From NCBI GenBank assembly GCA_003248755.1, contig QFQW01000125.1, positions 1 to 7,010 of the forward strand: DNA of 7,010 nucleotides, given 5' to 3'. The notes below the pieces were generated by a model. The model saw only the letters and a list, made by a program, of their open reading frames with translations, made no database searches and had not been told where the DNA came from. The number at the start of each line of letters is the position of its first letter. Position 1 is the first letter of the stretch. The DNA comes from Chryseobacterium sp. GTDB lineage: Bacteria > Bacteroidota > Bacteroidia > Flavobacteriales > Weeksellaceae. Shown here in pieces: positions 1 to 6,126 of the stretch. The translations under genes and the position numbers were made by a program.

Positions 1-93
1 GTTAAAAAAGGGAACTACACCTTCAAATTCTACACGGGAAAAGATGCTTCCGGAGCTAACACTTTCCTTGAGAAAAAAGTTGTTGTAGAGTAG
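1..93 (+). CDS. C-terminal end of an unidentified protein (partial)
   Basis: An open frame runs from the left edge to a TAG at 91-93 and gives 30 residues, beginning VKKGNYTFKFYTGKDASG and ending KKVVVE. Codon use is normal for this window and the frame stays open to the edge, so this is very likely the tail of a real gene. The alternating hydrophobic and polar residues (YTFKFY, KKVVVE) look like closing beta strands of a beta-sandwich, as in many secreted Bacteroidota proteins, but that is only an impression. No family can be named from so short a piece. Confidence 0.6.
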   Translation, partial: VKKGNYTFKFYTGKDASGANTFLEKKVVVE

Positions 94-100
94 AGTTTTT

Positions 101-192
101 AGGAGCTTAATCCCGCTATCCGCTATATCTTTTTCTTTTTTAACAAAAAAGAAAAAGGATGCCGCTACTATCGGGGCTATGGCTTTTGCCAT
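101..192. repeat. Flavobacterial intergenic palindromic repeat
   Basis: Eight bases after the upstream stop codon lies a segment that starts AGGAGCTTAATCCCGC and ends near TATCGGGGCTATGGC. Its centre is a perfect 13-bp stem (129-141 with 145-157, loop AAC). An imperfect outer dyad pairs AGC and CCCG on the left with CGGG and GCT on the right. A small hairpin ATGGC-TTTT-GCCAT follows at 179-192. I recall very similar sequences scattered between genes in Flavobacterium and Chryseobacterium genomes; this was not checked by search. The central stem has no T-tract after it, so it is not a classical intrinsic terminator, although it may still protect or end the upstream transcript. Confidence 0.6.
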
Positions 193-263
193 CCAAATAA
201 GCATTAGTCCATAAATGTAATTATTTGTCATTGAATAATTTGAACAAATAAGAATCTGTTGTT

Positions 264-350
264 TTGCTTAGCTGAGTTTTACGGCTTTGTGAATCTTAAA
301 ATATTTTCAATAATTTCAAAAAAAAACTTTGCGGACTTTGCGTTAAAACT
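264..350 (+). repeat. Degenerate 'CTTTGCG' type intergenic repeat
   Basis: Positions 324-347 contain two close copies of CTTTGCG (ACTTTGCGG then ACTTTGCGTTAAA). A looser relative lies at 264-300 (TTAGCTGAG, GGCTTTGTGAATCTTAAAA). A similar block occurs on the minus strand at 3844-3871. Strings of this form are, from memory, common between genes in Flavobacteriia. Nothing suggests coding. The rest of the 94-408 gap shows no gene, and I found no exact match to the flavobacterial TAnnTTTG promoter box. Confidence 0.5.
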
Positions 351-380
351 CCACGCATTCACCAAAAAAATAATTAAATT

Positions 381-408
381 GAGCCTTTAAGTTTTTAAAG
401 GCTTTTTT
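381..408 (+). terminator. Intrinsic-terminator-like hairpin touching the next ATG
   Basis: GCCTTTAA (383-390) and TTAAAGGC (395-402) form a perfect 8-bp stem with a GTTT loop, extended by an A-T pair (382/403). Six T follow at 403-408. The ATG of the nuclease gene begins at 409, right after the last T. The shape is that of a rho-independent terminator on the plus strand. It could end transcripts coming from the left, act as an attenuator of the nuclease gene, or terminate an unannotated small RNA. The structure is clear; its role is inferred. Confidence 0.7.
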
Positions 409-3102
409 ATGCAGTTTCTTCAGAAGATTATTTCAGAATTATTAGAAAATCATCAGGACATTTCCACGCTGGATATTGTTTTGCCAGGGAAAAGACCAAT
501 GGTTTTCATCAAAAGAATTTTGCAGGAAAAGCAATACAAAGGTCTCTTACCCAACTTCGTCACAATCGATGAACTGATTGCAGAATTATCTGAAAATATA
601 GAAATCAAAGGAATCGCACTTTGGCTTTTTTCATTTAGAATTTATAATAAAATTGATTCATCCGAAGATTTTTCAGGTTTCCTGAAATGGTTTCCGACTT
701 TGCAGAAAGATTGGGACGATATGATGAAGTTTTCAGACGACGACCAGAAAATCCTGCTTTGGATGCTGGACGAAGAACGCATCAAAAATTGGGGAGAAAA
801 TCTTGGAGACGATGATAATCCAAGAAAACGAAACCTCAATTTCTGGAGAAAAATGAACGAGTTTCTGCCACTTCTGAAGTCAGAACTTGGAAAAGAAAAT
901 TTTGCCACTTCCGGAATGTTGTATCAGGAAGCTTTTTCCAGAATTGAAAATTTTGCCAAAGAAACCAATCGCCAATTTGTTTTTTGTGGATTCAACGCAT
1001 TATCAAGAGTGGAAGAGCAATTGGTAAGACAGCTTTTGCAATGGAACAAAGCAGAAATTTATTTCCAGGCCGACCAATATTATATCGATGATGAAAGACA
1101 AGAATCCGGAAAATTTTTGAGAGAAACGTTGAAGTGGAAAGAATTCAATGACAGTAGAGATTTCAAATGGATTGAAAATCAATTTTCACAACCAAAAAAT
1201 ATCAAAACCTACGAAGTTTCGGGAAATATTGTCCAAGCCAAATTCCTTCCTGAAATCCTAAAAAAAATCCCTAAAAATGAATTGTCAGAAACTGCTTTGG
1301 TTCTATTAGACGAGAATCTTCTGCCAGCCGTTTTAGATAGCCTAAACGCAGTTGAAAGCGTGAACATTACAATGGGATTCCCGTTGAAGAATCTCTCGTT
1401 CAGCAATGCTGTTAAAAAACTGTTTTATCTTCAGAAACAACAGGAAAAAAAATCATCAAGCTATTATTACGCCGATGTTTTACCAATCTTGGAAGAATTA
1501 CCAAATGACGAAAAAGATTCGGAAGTCATTCGAAACTTTATCGCATCAATCGAGGAAAGAAACATTGTTTATATTTCCAAATCATTGTTACAGGAATTGC
1601 TTGGAAATCTGAGTTATTTTCAGCTTTTACAGAAACCGGAAAACTCTCAGCAATTTTTAAATTTATTAATTAAATTCTGTTACGAGCTCAAATTCAAAGA
1701 ACTGGATGATATTCAGTATGAGAATATTGCGCTTTTTGAGAATGTTTTCAAAATCATCAAAAATCAATTATTACCTTATCGGATTGATGTCAAAATAGAA
1801 ACGCTGGAAGTGCTTATCAATCAATTAGTCAATTCAGAAAGTATTGATTTTGTGGGAGAACCTTTGGCAGGATTTCAGATTATGGGGCTTTTGGAAACGC
1901 GTCTTTTGAATTTCAAGAATGTCATTCTGTTATCCGTAAACGAAGGAAAACTACCTTTAGGGAATACTCAGAATACTTACATTCCGTTTGATGTTCGTAA
2001 GAATTTTGGACTGAACACTTTTTTAGAAAATGACAGTATTTATGCTTATCACTTTTACCGATTGATCCAGAATTCGGAAAATGTTCATTTGCTTTATAAT
2101 GCATTGAGCTCCGGTGTTAATACAGGCGAAAAAAGCCGTTTCATCACACAATTGGAAATGGAAAGTCTACACCATATCGAACATATCATTATTGAAAATT
2201 CCTCGGAACCTATCGCTCAGGAACTGATGAAAATCGATAAAAATGACGAAGTAATGCGACTTCTGAACGAATGGAAAAACCGAGTTTCGCCTTCGCATCT
2301 TGTGACTTATCTTTATAACCCGATTGATTTCTATCTTAATAATCTTCTCAAAACCAGAGAGACCAACGAAATCGAAGAAGAACTTTCGCAAAGAAATTAT
2401 GGAAACTTAGTTCATTATGCTTTGCAATTTTTACATGAACCGATTAATGGTAAAGTATTATCAGTTAATGATTTAGAAAGTTTACTTCAACAAACAGATT
2501 CAGCAATTGATTTTGCCATTGGAAAGCTCAACCATCAGCAGGAATTCTATGAACGGGGAATGAATTACATCCACAAAGAAATTGCAAAAAGGGTAGTGCG
2601 CAATATTGTAGAATATGATTTGGAATTGGTGAAAAATGGCTCTGCTTTGGAGATTTTGAATTTGGAAAAAGAAATCAACTGTGATTTTTTCCTCGATGAA
2701 AATAGAACCGACAAAATCAGTTTTTATGGGTTTATTGATAGAATCGACAAGTTGGACGGAATTACGAGAGTGATTGATTACAAAACTGCAAAACCTAAAA
2801 ACCTAACGATTAATCTTGGTAAAAATAAAGAAGAAAAACTTCCGGAATTATTTTTCCGGGACGATTACAAACAAGCTTTACAGCTTTCGATTTACAAGTA
2901 TTGTATCAAAAATGTTTTGGACATCAATCCTGATTATATTGAAACGGCAATCTGGTCTTTTGCAGAAGTCAATAATGGCCCACAAAAACTTAACTTTATT
3001 GACATCGAAGATTCTGAAGTGGAGGATTCTATCAGGAACTTAATTTTTGAAATTCTGAATCCTGAAATTCCATTTGAGGAAAAAGAGAAGGTGAGTTGGT
3101 AG
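409..3102 (+). CDS. AddB-type PD-(D/E)XK nuclease family protein
   Basis: This 897-residue protein resembles the AddB half of AddAB-type helicase-nucleases, which process double-strand DNA ends for recombination repair. The N-terminus (DIVLPGKRPMVFIKRIL, about residues 22-38) matches the start of the Bacteroidota AddB-like family and has no Walker A motif, so this is a degenerate, non-ATPase helicase fold. The C-terminal nuclease domain begins near SPSHLVTYLYNPIDFYL (about 627-643). Its active-site set looks intact: H669 in GNLVHYAL, D777 in GFIDRID, D790 and K792 in VIDYK, and Q825/Y829 as the QxxxY motif. The 13-residue step from D777 to D790 equals that of E. coli RecB (D1067/D1080). The cysteines that hold an iron-sulfur cluster in Bacillus AddB are absent: N637 replaces the first, and the protein ends (PFEEKEKVSW) without the distal C-x2-C group. 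The start is set by family match; a terminator-like hairpin lies directly before it. No addA lies beside it within the window. Confidence 0.85.
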   Translation: MQFLQKIISELLENHQDISTLDIVLPGKRPMVFIKRILQEKQYKGLLPNFVTIDELIAELSENIEIKGIALWLFSFRIYNKIDSSEDFSGFLKWFPTLQKDWDDMMKFSDDDQKILLWMLDEERIKNWGENLGDDDNPRKRNLNFWRKMNEFLPLLKSELGKENFATSGMLYQEAFSRIENFAKETNRQFVFCGFNALSRVEEQLVRQLLQWNKAEIYFQADQYYIDDERQESGKFLRETLKWKEFNDSRDFKWIENQFSQPKNIKTYEVSGNIVQAKFLPEILKKIPKNELSETALVLLDENLLPAVLDSLNAVESVNITMGFPLKNLSFSNAVKKLFYLQKQQEKKSSSYYYADVLPILEELPNDEKDSEVIRNFIASIEERNIVYISKSLLQELLGNLSYFQLLQKPENSQQFLNLLIKFCYELKFKELDDIQYENIALFENVFKIIKNQLLPYRIDVKIETLEVLINQLVNSESIDFVGEPLAGFQIMGLLETRLLNFKNVILLSVNEGKLPLGNTQNTYIPFDVRKNFGLNTFLENDSIYAYHFYRLIQNSENVHLLYNALSSGVNTGEKSRFITQLEMESLHHIEHIIIENSSEPIAQELMKIDKNDEVMRLLNEWKNRVSPSHLVTYLYNPIDFYLNNLLKTRETNEIEEELSQRNYGNLVHYALQFLHEPINGKVLSVNDLESLLQQTDSAIDFAIGKLNHQQEFYERGMNYIHKEIAKRVVRNIVEYDLELVKNGSALEILNLEKEINCDFFLDENRTDKISFYGFIDRIDKLDGITRVIDYKTAKPKNLTINLGKNKEEKLPELFFRDDYKQALQLSIYKYCIKNVLDINPDYIETAIWSFAEVNNGPQKLNFIDIEDSEVEDSIRNLIFEILNPEIPFEEKEKVSW

Positions 3103-3112
3103 TTAAATAATT

Positions 3113-3175
3113 TCTCGCAGATTCTATTGATTTAGCAGATAAAATGAATCTGCTAAATTTGCTTAATCAGCGAGA
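3113..3175. terminator. Imperfect long inverted repeat between convergent genes
   Basis: The arms 3113-3140 and 3148-3175 are complementary at 21 of 28 positions. An outer TCTCGC/GCGAGA pairing, a GATT/AATC block, six internal mismatches and an inner 11-bp stem (ATTTAGCAGAT with ATCTGCTAAAT) close on a 7-base loop. It sits in the 83-base gap between the convergent nuclease and amidase genes, where a bidirectional terminator would be expected, but neither side has a strong T-tract. The 'CGCAGATT...TTAGCAGAT' wording is also typical of flavobacterial intergenic repeats, so it may be a repeat copy serving this role. Confidence 0.55.
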
Positions 3176-3185
3176 CTAAAATTAA

Positions 3186-3836
3186 TTAAGGTTGGCTTTT
3201 CAGTTTCAAATCAATTACTTTTGCTCTTACTTTTTTCATGAAATCAGAACCTGGGTCTTCTTTACCTGTAAAATATTTCAAGTCAGTTTCTTTCCAAAGT
3301 TTAGAATTCCTGAAAACTCCATATTCCGAATGCCCGATGAGATATTCAATCGGATATTTTTTCAAGAGATATTTGACTAATTCTGCGTTGGCTTCAACTT
3401 GTTTATCGGTTAAAGGTTGAGATTTACTCCCGATATTTTCTACGCCGATAGCACAATAATTAAGACCAATGGTATGTCTTGCAAATAGTTCTGGGTCAAC
3501 CAATTGATAAACCGTTCCGTCTCTATCCACCAGAAAATGAGCAGAAACATTCAGTGAACTTTGCTTTTTAAGCGTTGCCCGTTGGTCTTCTAAATATAAA
3601 TTATTAAAATATCTGAAATTTGATTCGATTGTTCCGCCGGCGGTGTAATGCAGGACAATTATTTTCGGCGTGATAGCCGGAGTTTTCTGAATCAGATTGT
3701 AATGTTCTTTCATATAATCCAGACTCAGTTTCATTCTTTCTTTAGAATAATCAATTGGTTTTTGGATGATTTTAAGATTTTGAGCCTGCAAGAAAAAGCA
3801 AAAGCTAAAAAATAATATTTGAAAAATTCTGGTCAT
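3186..3836 (-). CDS. Exported N-acetylmuramoyl-L-alanine amidase (Amidase_2/PGRP fold)
   Basis: This enzyme should cut the bond between N-acetylmuramic acid and L-alanine in peptidoglycan. The ATG at 3836 gives 216 residues starting MTRIFQILFFSFCFFLQAQ, a clear signal peptide with likely cleavage near QAQ, so the protein is periplasmic or secreted. A TTG at 3854 would add six residues but lies inside an intergenic repeat, so I reject it. Counting from the ATG, the zinc ligands of the family are H63 (VLHYTA), H169 (IGHSEY) and D194 (GKEDPG). E133 (IGVENIG) and K192 (two residues before the aspartate, as in AmpD) complete the active site. SAHFLVDRDGTVYQLV is the usual middle motif. The fold spans roughly residues 57-205, with no extra binding domain. 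The gene lies 62 bases downstream of the DUF1287 gene on the same strand and is probably co-transcribed with it. It could serve in wall recycling, remodelling or predation; the sequence does not say which. Confidence 0.88.
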   Translation of the reverse strand: MTRIFQILFFSFCFFLQAQNLKIIQKPIDYSKERMKLSLDYMKEHYNLIQKTPAITPKIIVLHYTAGGTIESNFRYFNNLYLEDQRATLKKQSSLNVSAHFLVDRDGTVYQLVDPELFARHTIGLNYCAIGVENIGSKSQPLTDKQVEANAELVKYLLKKYPIEYLIGHSEYGVFRNSKLWKETDLKYFTGKEDPGSDFMKKVRAKVIDLKLKSQP

Positions 3837-3843
3837 AACTATT

Positions 3844-3871
3844 TTAAACCGCAAAAGTCACAAAAGTTTTT
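3844..3871 (-). repeat. Second copy of the 'CTTTGCG' type repeat
   Basis: Read on the minus strand this segment is ACTTTTGTGACTTTTGCGG followed by TTTAA. It parallels the plus-strand block at 324-347 (ACTTTGCGGACTTTGCGTTAAA) with a few one-base insertions. It fills most of the gap between the DUF1287 stop and the amidase ATG and contains the spurious TTG start at 3854. It should be transcribed as part of the two-gene message. Confidence 0.45.
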
Positions 3872-3898
3872 CACTTATCAATCATCATGTACCGATTA

Positions 3899-4468
3899 TC
3901 ATTGATAAAAATAATGTCCTGTAATCGTCCAACTGAAAAGACAATCTTCCAGAACCTGACCAACGCCGATGTTATGGGAAATCAAATAACGCTTTCCATC
4001 TGCTGATTTTTTATTCACAACAATTCCTATATGCGTCAGATTTTTAGGCAAATCCCAAGTGACAATATCGCCAGGAACGTAATCTTTAGCATTATTAGTA
4101 ATCGGTTTCACCTTCCCAAATCTCGAAAAGAAAACCATCAGATTCGGAACACGTCTGTGGTCGATATTGGTATCCGTTTTCTTTAATCCCCATTTCTTTG
4201 GATATTTGGAAAAATTCTTTGCCATATCTTCGTGAACTTCTTTCTGCAAATCAATCCCCAAAGCTCTGTAAGCTCTGATAACAACATCTGTGCAAACACC
4301 TTTTCCAGCAGGAACATCGCCATTCGGATATTTCAATACGAAATATGCCGGGTCATAAACCACTTTATCTTTTGTTAGATTAATGGCCGCGTTGGAAAGT
4401 TTAATTTGAAAATTTTGTCCAAAAATTGAGACGTAAATGAAGAAAAGAATCGCAAAGTATTTTTTCAT
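3899..4468 (-). CDS. DUF1287 domain-containing exported protein
   Basis: The 189-residue product matches the DUF1287 family (as in E. coli YijF), whose fold I recall as related to NlpC/P60 cysteine peptidases. Residues 1-18 (MKKYFAILFFIYVSIFGQ) form a signal peptide. The rest is family core: YDPAYFVLKYPNGDVP (38-53), GVCTDVVIRAYRALGIDLQ (57-75), NIDHRRVPNL (101-110), DYVPGDIVTW (129-138), HIGIVV (146-151) and SHNIG (164-168). C59, H146 and H165 are candidate catalytic or metal-binding residues by analogy with NlpC/P60; this is not proven for the family. Length is normal and nothing is missing. The ATG is preceded by an A-rich leader with no Shine-Dalgarno site. It is the first gene of a likely two-gene unit with the amidase, which supports a role in cell-wall turnover. 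The biochemical function is unknown. Confidence 0.88.
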   Translation of the reverse strand: MKKYFAILFFIYVSIFGQNFQIKLSNAAINLTKDKVVYDPAYFVLKYPNGDVPAGKGVCTDVVIRAYRALGIDLQKEVHEDMAKNFSKYPKKWGLKKTDTNIDHRRVPNLMVFFSRFGKVKPITNNAKDYVPGDIVTWDLPKNLTHIGIVVNKKSADGKRYLISHNIGVGQVLEDCLFSWTITGHYFYQ

Positions 4469-4499
4469 ATTAAGTTTTTTGTGGTTATATCTGAACGGA

Positions 4500-4528
4500 A
4501 AAACCTGCGAAAATATTCCGCAGGTTTT
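4500..4528 (-). terminator. Intrinsic terminator after the acyl-CoA dehydrogenase gene
   Basis: AAAACCTGCG (4500-4509) pairs perfectly over 10 bp with CGCAGGTTTT (4519-4528), loop of 9 bases. On the minus strand it comes about 30 bases after the dehydrogenase stop codon and its 3' arm ends in five T. It probably separates that transcript from the DUF1287-amidase pair, which would then have its own promoter in 4469-4499 or rely on read-through. I found no exact TAnnTTTG box there. Confidence 0.75.
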
Positions 4529-4557
4529 CGTTAAAAATATATAAGATTGATTTGGTT

Positions 4558-5739
4558 TTATCCAAAGGCATTGATGCCTGTAATATCCATTCCTGTAATT
4601 AATAAATGAATGTCGTGAGTTCCTTCATAAGTGATAACAGACTCTAGATTGGCTGCATGGCGCATCATCGGAAATTCTCCCATGATCCCCATTCCGCCCA
4701 GCATTTGACGGGATTCTCTGGCAATATCGATGGCCATTTTCACATTATTTCTTTTCGCCATAGAGATTTGTGCAGGCGAAGCTTTATGCGCATTTTTAAG
4801 ATTCCCTAATTGCAGGCAAAGCAACTGAGCTTTGGTAATTTCAGTTAAGAATTCGGCTAATTTCTTTTGCTGAAGCTGGAAAGAAGCAATCGGTTTCCCG
4901 AATTGTTTTCTTTCCTTAGTGTATTGAACCGCCGTACAATAACAATCAATTGCAGCACCAATTACACCCCAGGAAATCCCATATCTCGCTGAATTAAGAC
5001 AAGACAACGGGCCTTTCAATCCTTCAACATTTGGGAGCATATTTTCTTTAGGAACTTTCACATTATTGAAAACCAATTCTCCGGTTTTTGAAGCTCGCAG
5101 ACTCCATTTGTTATGCGTTGTTGGTGTTGTGAAACCTTCCATTCCGCGTTCCAAAATCAATCCGCGTACTTTCCCGTCTTCGCCTTTTGCCCAAACTACA
5201 GCGATGTTTGCAACAGGGGAGTTGGTAATCCACATCTTAGCACCATTCAAAAGATAATGGTCGCCTTGGTCTGTGAATTTGGATTCCATAGAAGAAGGAT
5301 CAGAACCATGGTTTGGCTCTGTCAGACCGAAACATCCAATCATATCACCAGAGGCAAGCTTCGGAAGGTATTTTCTTTTCTGTTCCTCAGAACCATATTC
5401 GAAAATAGGGAACATTACCAAAGAAGACTGAACAGAAGCCGCCGAACGTACTGCCGAATCACCTCTTTCCAATTCCTGCATTATCAATCCATAAGAGATT
5501 TGGTCAAGTCCGGGACCACCGTATTCCTCAGGAATATATGGGCCAAGCGCACCGATATTTCCCAATTCTTTCATCAATCCGGGAATATCCGTATGATTTT
5601 GTGCCGCTTCATCAATCTTGGGCATCACAAAACTCTCCACCCAGCTTCTTACAGAATCGCGGATAAGCTTGTGTTCTTCGGTCAAAAGAGCGTCTATGGA
5701 GTAGTAATCTGGTATACTTGTTAACGGGTAATATGACAT
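4558..5739 (-). CDS. gcdH: Glutaryl-CoA dehydrogenase-type acyl-CoA dehydrogenase
   Basis: This 393-residue FAD enzyme should oxidise and decarboxylate glutaryl-CoA to crotonyl-CoA in lysine/glutarate breakdown. The frame is open up to 5859, but family length and the A-rich leader (AAAACAAAAACA before ATG) support the start MSYYPLTSIPDYYSID at 5739; the extra 40 residues look non-coding. The N-terminal helical domain covers about 10-130, the beta domain 136-230 (CFGLTEPNHGSD, KMWITNSPVANIAVVWA) and the C-terminal helical domain 240-390. The catalytic base is E372 in TYEGTHDIH. R98 and S102 in RSAASVQSSL, and E91 in ELERGD, correspond to human GCDH R94, S98 and E87, which bind the glutaryl carboxylate and favour decarboxylation. 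LGGMGIMGEFPMMRHAANLE and ITGINAF also match that subfamily rather than short-chain dehydrogenases. No pathway neighbour is present. The upstream region holds repeated palindromes that may be regulatory. Confidence 0.9.
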   Translation of the reverse strand: MSYYPLTSIPDYYSIDALLTEEHKLIRDSVRSWVESFVMPKIDEAAQNHTDIPGLMKELGNIGALGPYIPEEYGGPGLDQISYGLIMQELERGDSAVRSAASVQSSLVMFPIFEYGSEEQKRKYLPKLASGDMIGCFGLTEPNHGSDPSSMESKFTDQGDHYLLNGAKMWITNSPVANIAVVWAKGEDGKVRGLILERGMEGFTTPTTHNKWSLRASKTGELVFNNVKVPKENMLPNVEGLKGPLSCLNSARYGISWGVIGAAIDCYCTAVQYTKERKQFGKPIASFQLQQKKLAEFLTEITKAQLLCLQLGNLKNAHKASPAQISMAKRNNVKMAIDIARESRQMLGGMGIMGEFPMMRHAANLESVITYEGTHDIHLLITGMDITGINAFG

Positions 5740-5776
5740 TGTTTTTGTTTTGCCTAAAAATAAAGCTTTTCCTGAA

Positions 5777-5796
5777 TTACCAAAAAGTTTTGTTAA
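5777..5796. promoter_or_regulatory. Near-palindrome upstream of the acyl-CoA dehydrogenase start
   Basis: TTACCAAAA (5777-5785) and TTTTGTTAA (5788-5796) are inverted copies with one mismatch around a 2-base centre. The site ends 38 bases upstream of the gcdH-type start codon and resembles the stronger palindrome at 5870-5895. It could be an operator or a chance result of AT-rich sequence. Confidence 0.3.
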
Positions 5797-5869
5797 CAAA
5801 TAATTTACTTTCTGAAAAACGTCATCAATGCTTCGCAAGTAGTTTTGAGACCTGCACAATTTTGGCAGA

Positions 5870-5895
5870 GGTTACAAAACCTTGGTTTTGTAACC
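5870..5895. promoter_or_regulatory. Perfect 12-bp inverted repeat, operator-like
   Basis: GGTTACAAAACC (5870-5881) and GGTTTTGTAACC (5884-5895) are exact inverted copies separated by TT. The core reads AAAAC-CTTG-GTTTTGTAA and recurs at 5914-5935 and 5997-6018. It lies about 130 bases upstream of the acyl-CoA dehydrogenase start in a gap with no gene. It is long and symmetric enough to bind a dimeric regulator. As a hairpin it lacks a T-tract, so a terminator is less likely. Confidence 0.5.
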
Positions 5896-5899
5896 AATC

Positions 5900-5949
5900 G
5901 ACTTTTACTTTGATTTGAAAACCCTCGTTTTGTAACAAAAGTAAAAGTC
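5900..5949. repeat. Inverted repeat enclosing the second AAAAC-N4-GTTTTGTAA copy
   Basis: GACTTTTACTTT (5900-5911) and AAAGTAAAAGTC (5938-5949) form a perfect 12-bp inverted pair. Between them lies TTTGAAAAC-CCTC-GTTTTGTAA (5914-5935), whose AAAAC/GTTTT arms pair as an inner 5-bp stem. The element therefore consists of nested dyads, immediately next to the palindrome at 5870-5895. Confidence 0.5.
5936..5943 (-). promoter_or_regulatory. Candidate flavobacterial -7 box for the acyl-CoA dehydrogenase gene
   Basis: On the minus strand these bases read TACTTTTG, an exact match to the Bacteroidota -7 consensus TAnnTTTG. No exact TTG lies at the expected -33 distance; the base triplet there is TCG. 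If used, the message would have a leader of about 190 bases that includes the palindromes at 5870-5895 and 5777-5796. The match may be chance. Confidence 0.25.
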
Positions 5950-5996
5950 ATTTTGTTTCACACGAATCGTAGGAGACTTCCGCCAATGTCATTTGG

Positions 5997-6018
5997 TTTG
6001 AAAACGGTCGTTTTGTAA
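5997..6018. repeat. Third copy of the AAAAC-N4-GTTTTGTAA element
   Basis: TTTGAAAAC-GGTC-GTTTTGTAA is identical to 5914-5935 at 20 of 22 positions; only the two bases after AAAAC differ. Its distance from that copy is 83 bases, about twice the 42-base step between the first and second copies. It lies between the divergent dehydrogenase and AT-rich genes. The rest of 6019-6126 is AT-rich with no other clear element, except GACATTTG (6097-6104), one base off a TAnnTTTG box. Confidence 0.5.
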
Positions 6019-6126
6019 TGAATTGAGTTTTTATTTTAGATTGATGTTAGAATTAGTATTATTTTTAATGCTGTTAATCAAATATTACAAATTAACGACA
6101 TTTGCAGTTTATAATTTTATTAAGAT

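Noticed and set aside
3837..3854. Extended amidase start at TTG 3854
   Set aside because: The six extra codons lie in a dispersed intergenic repeat, and the ATG at 3836 gives a well-shaped signal peptide.
5113..5724. Plus-strand open frame of about 200 codons opposite the acyl-CoA dehydrogenase gene
   Set aside because: It is the antisense shadow of a gene with strong family motifs, and its translation shows no recognisable protein features.
5740..5859. Forty extra N-terminal residues on the acyl-CoA dehydrogenase
   Set aside because: The added sequence is unlike any acyl-CoA dehydrogenase N-terminus and overlaps a palindromic upstream element; the start at 5739 fits family length and has an A-rich leader.
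5872..6018. Possible CRISPR array (about 22-bp repeats with about 20-bp gaps)
   Set aside because: There are only three convincing copies, the repeats diverge, one unit is nearly unrecognisable, part of one spacer pairs with the next, and no cas gene is present. Operator sites or a decayed tandem repeat fit better.
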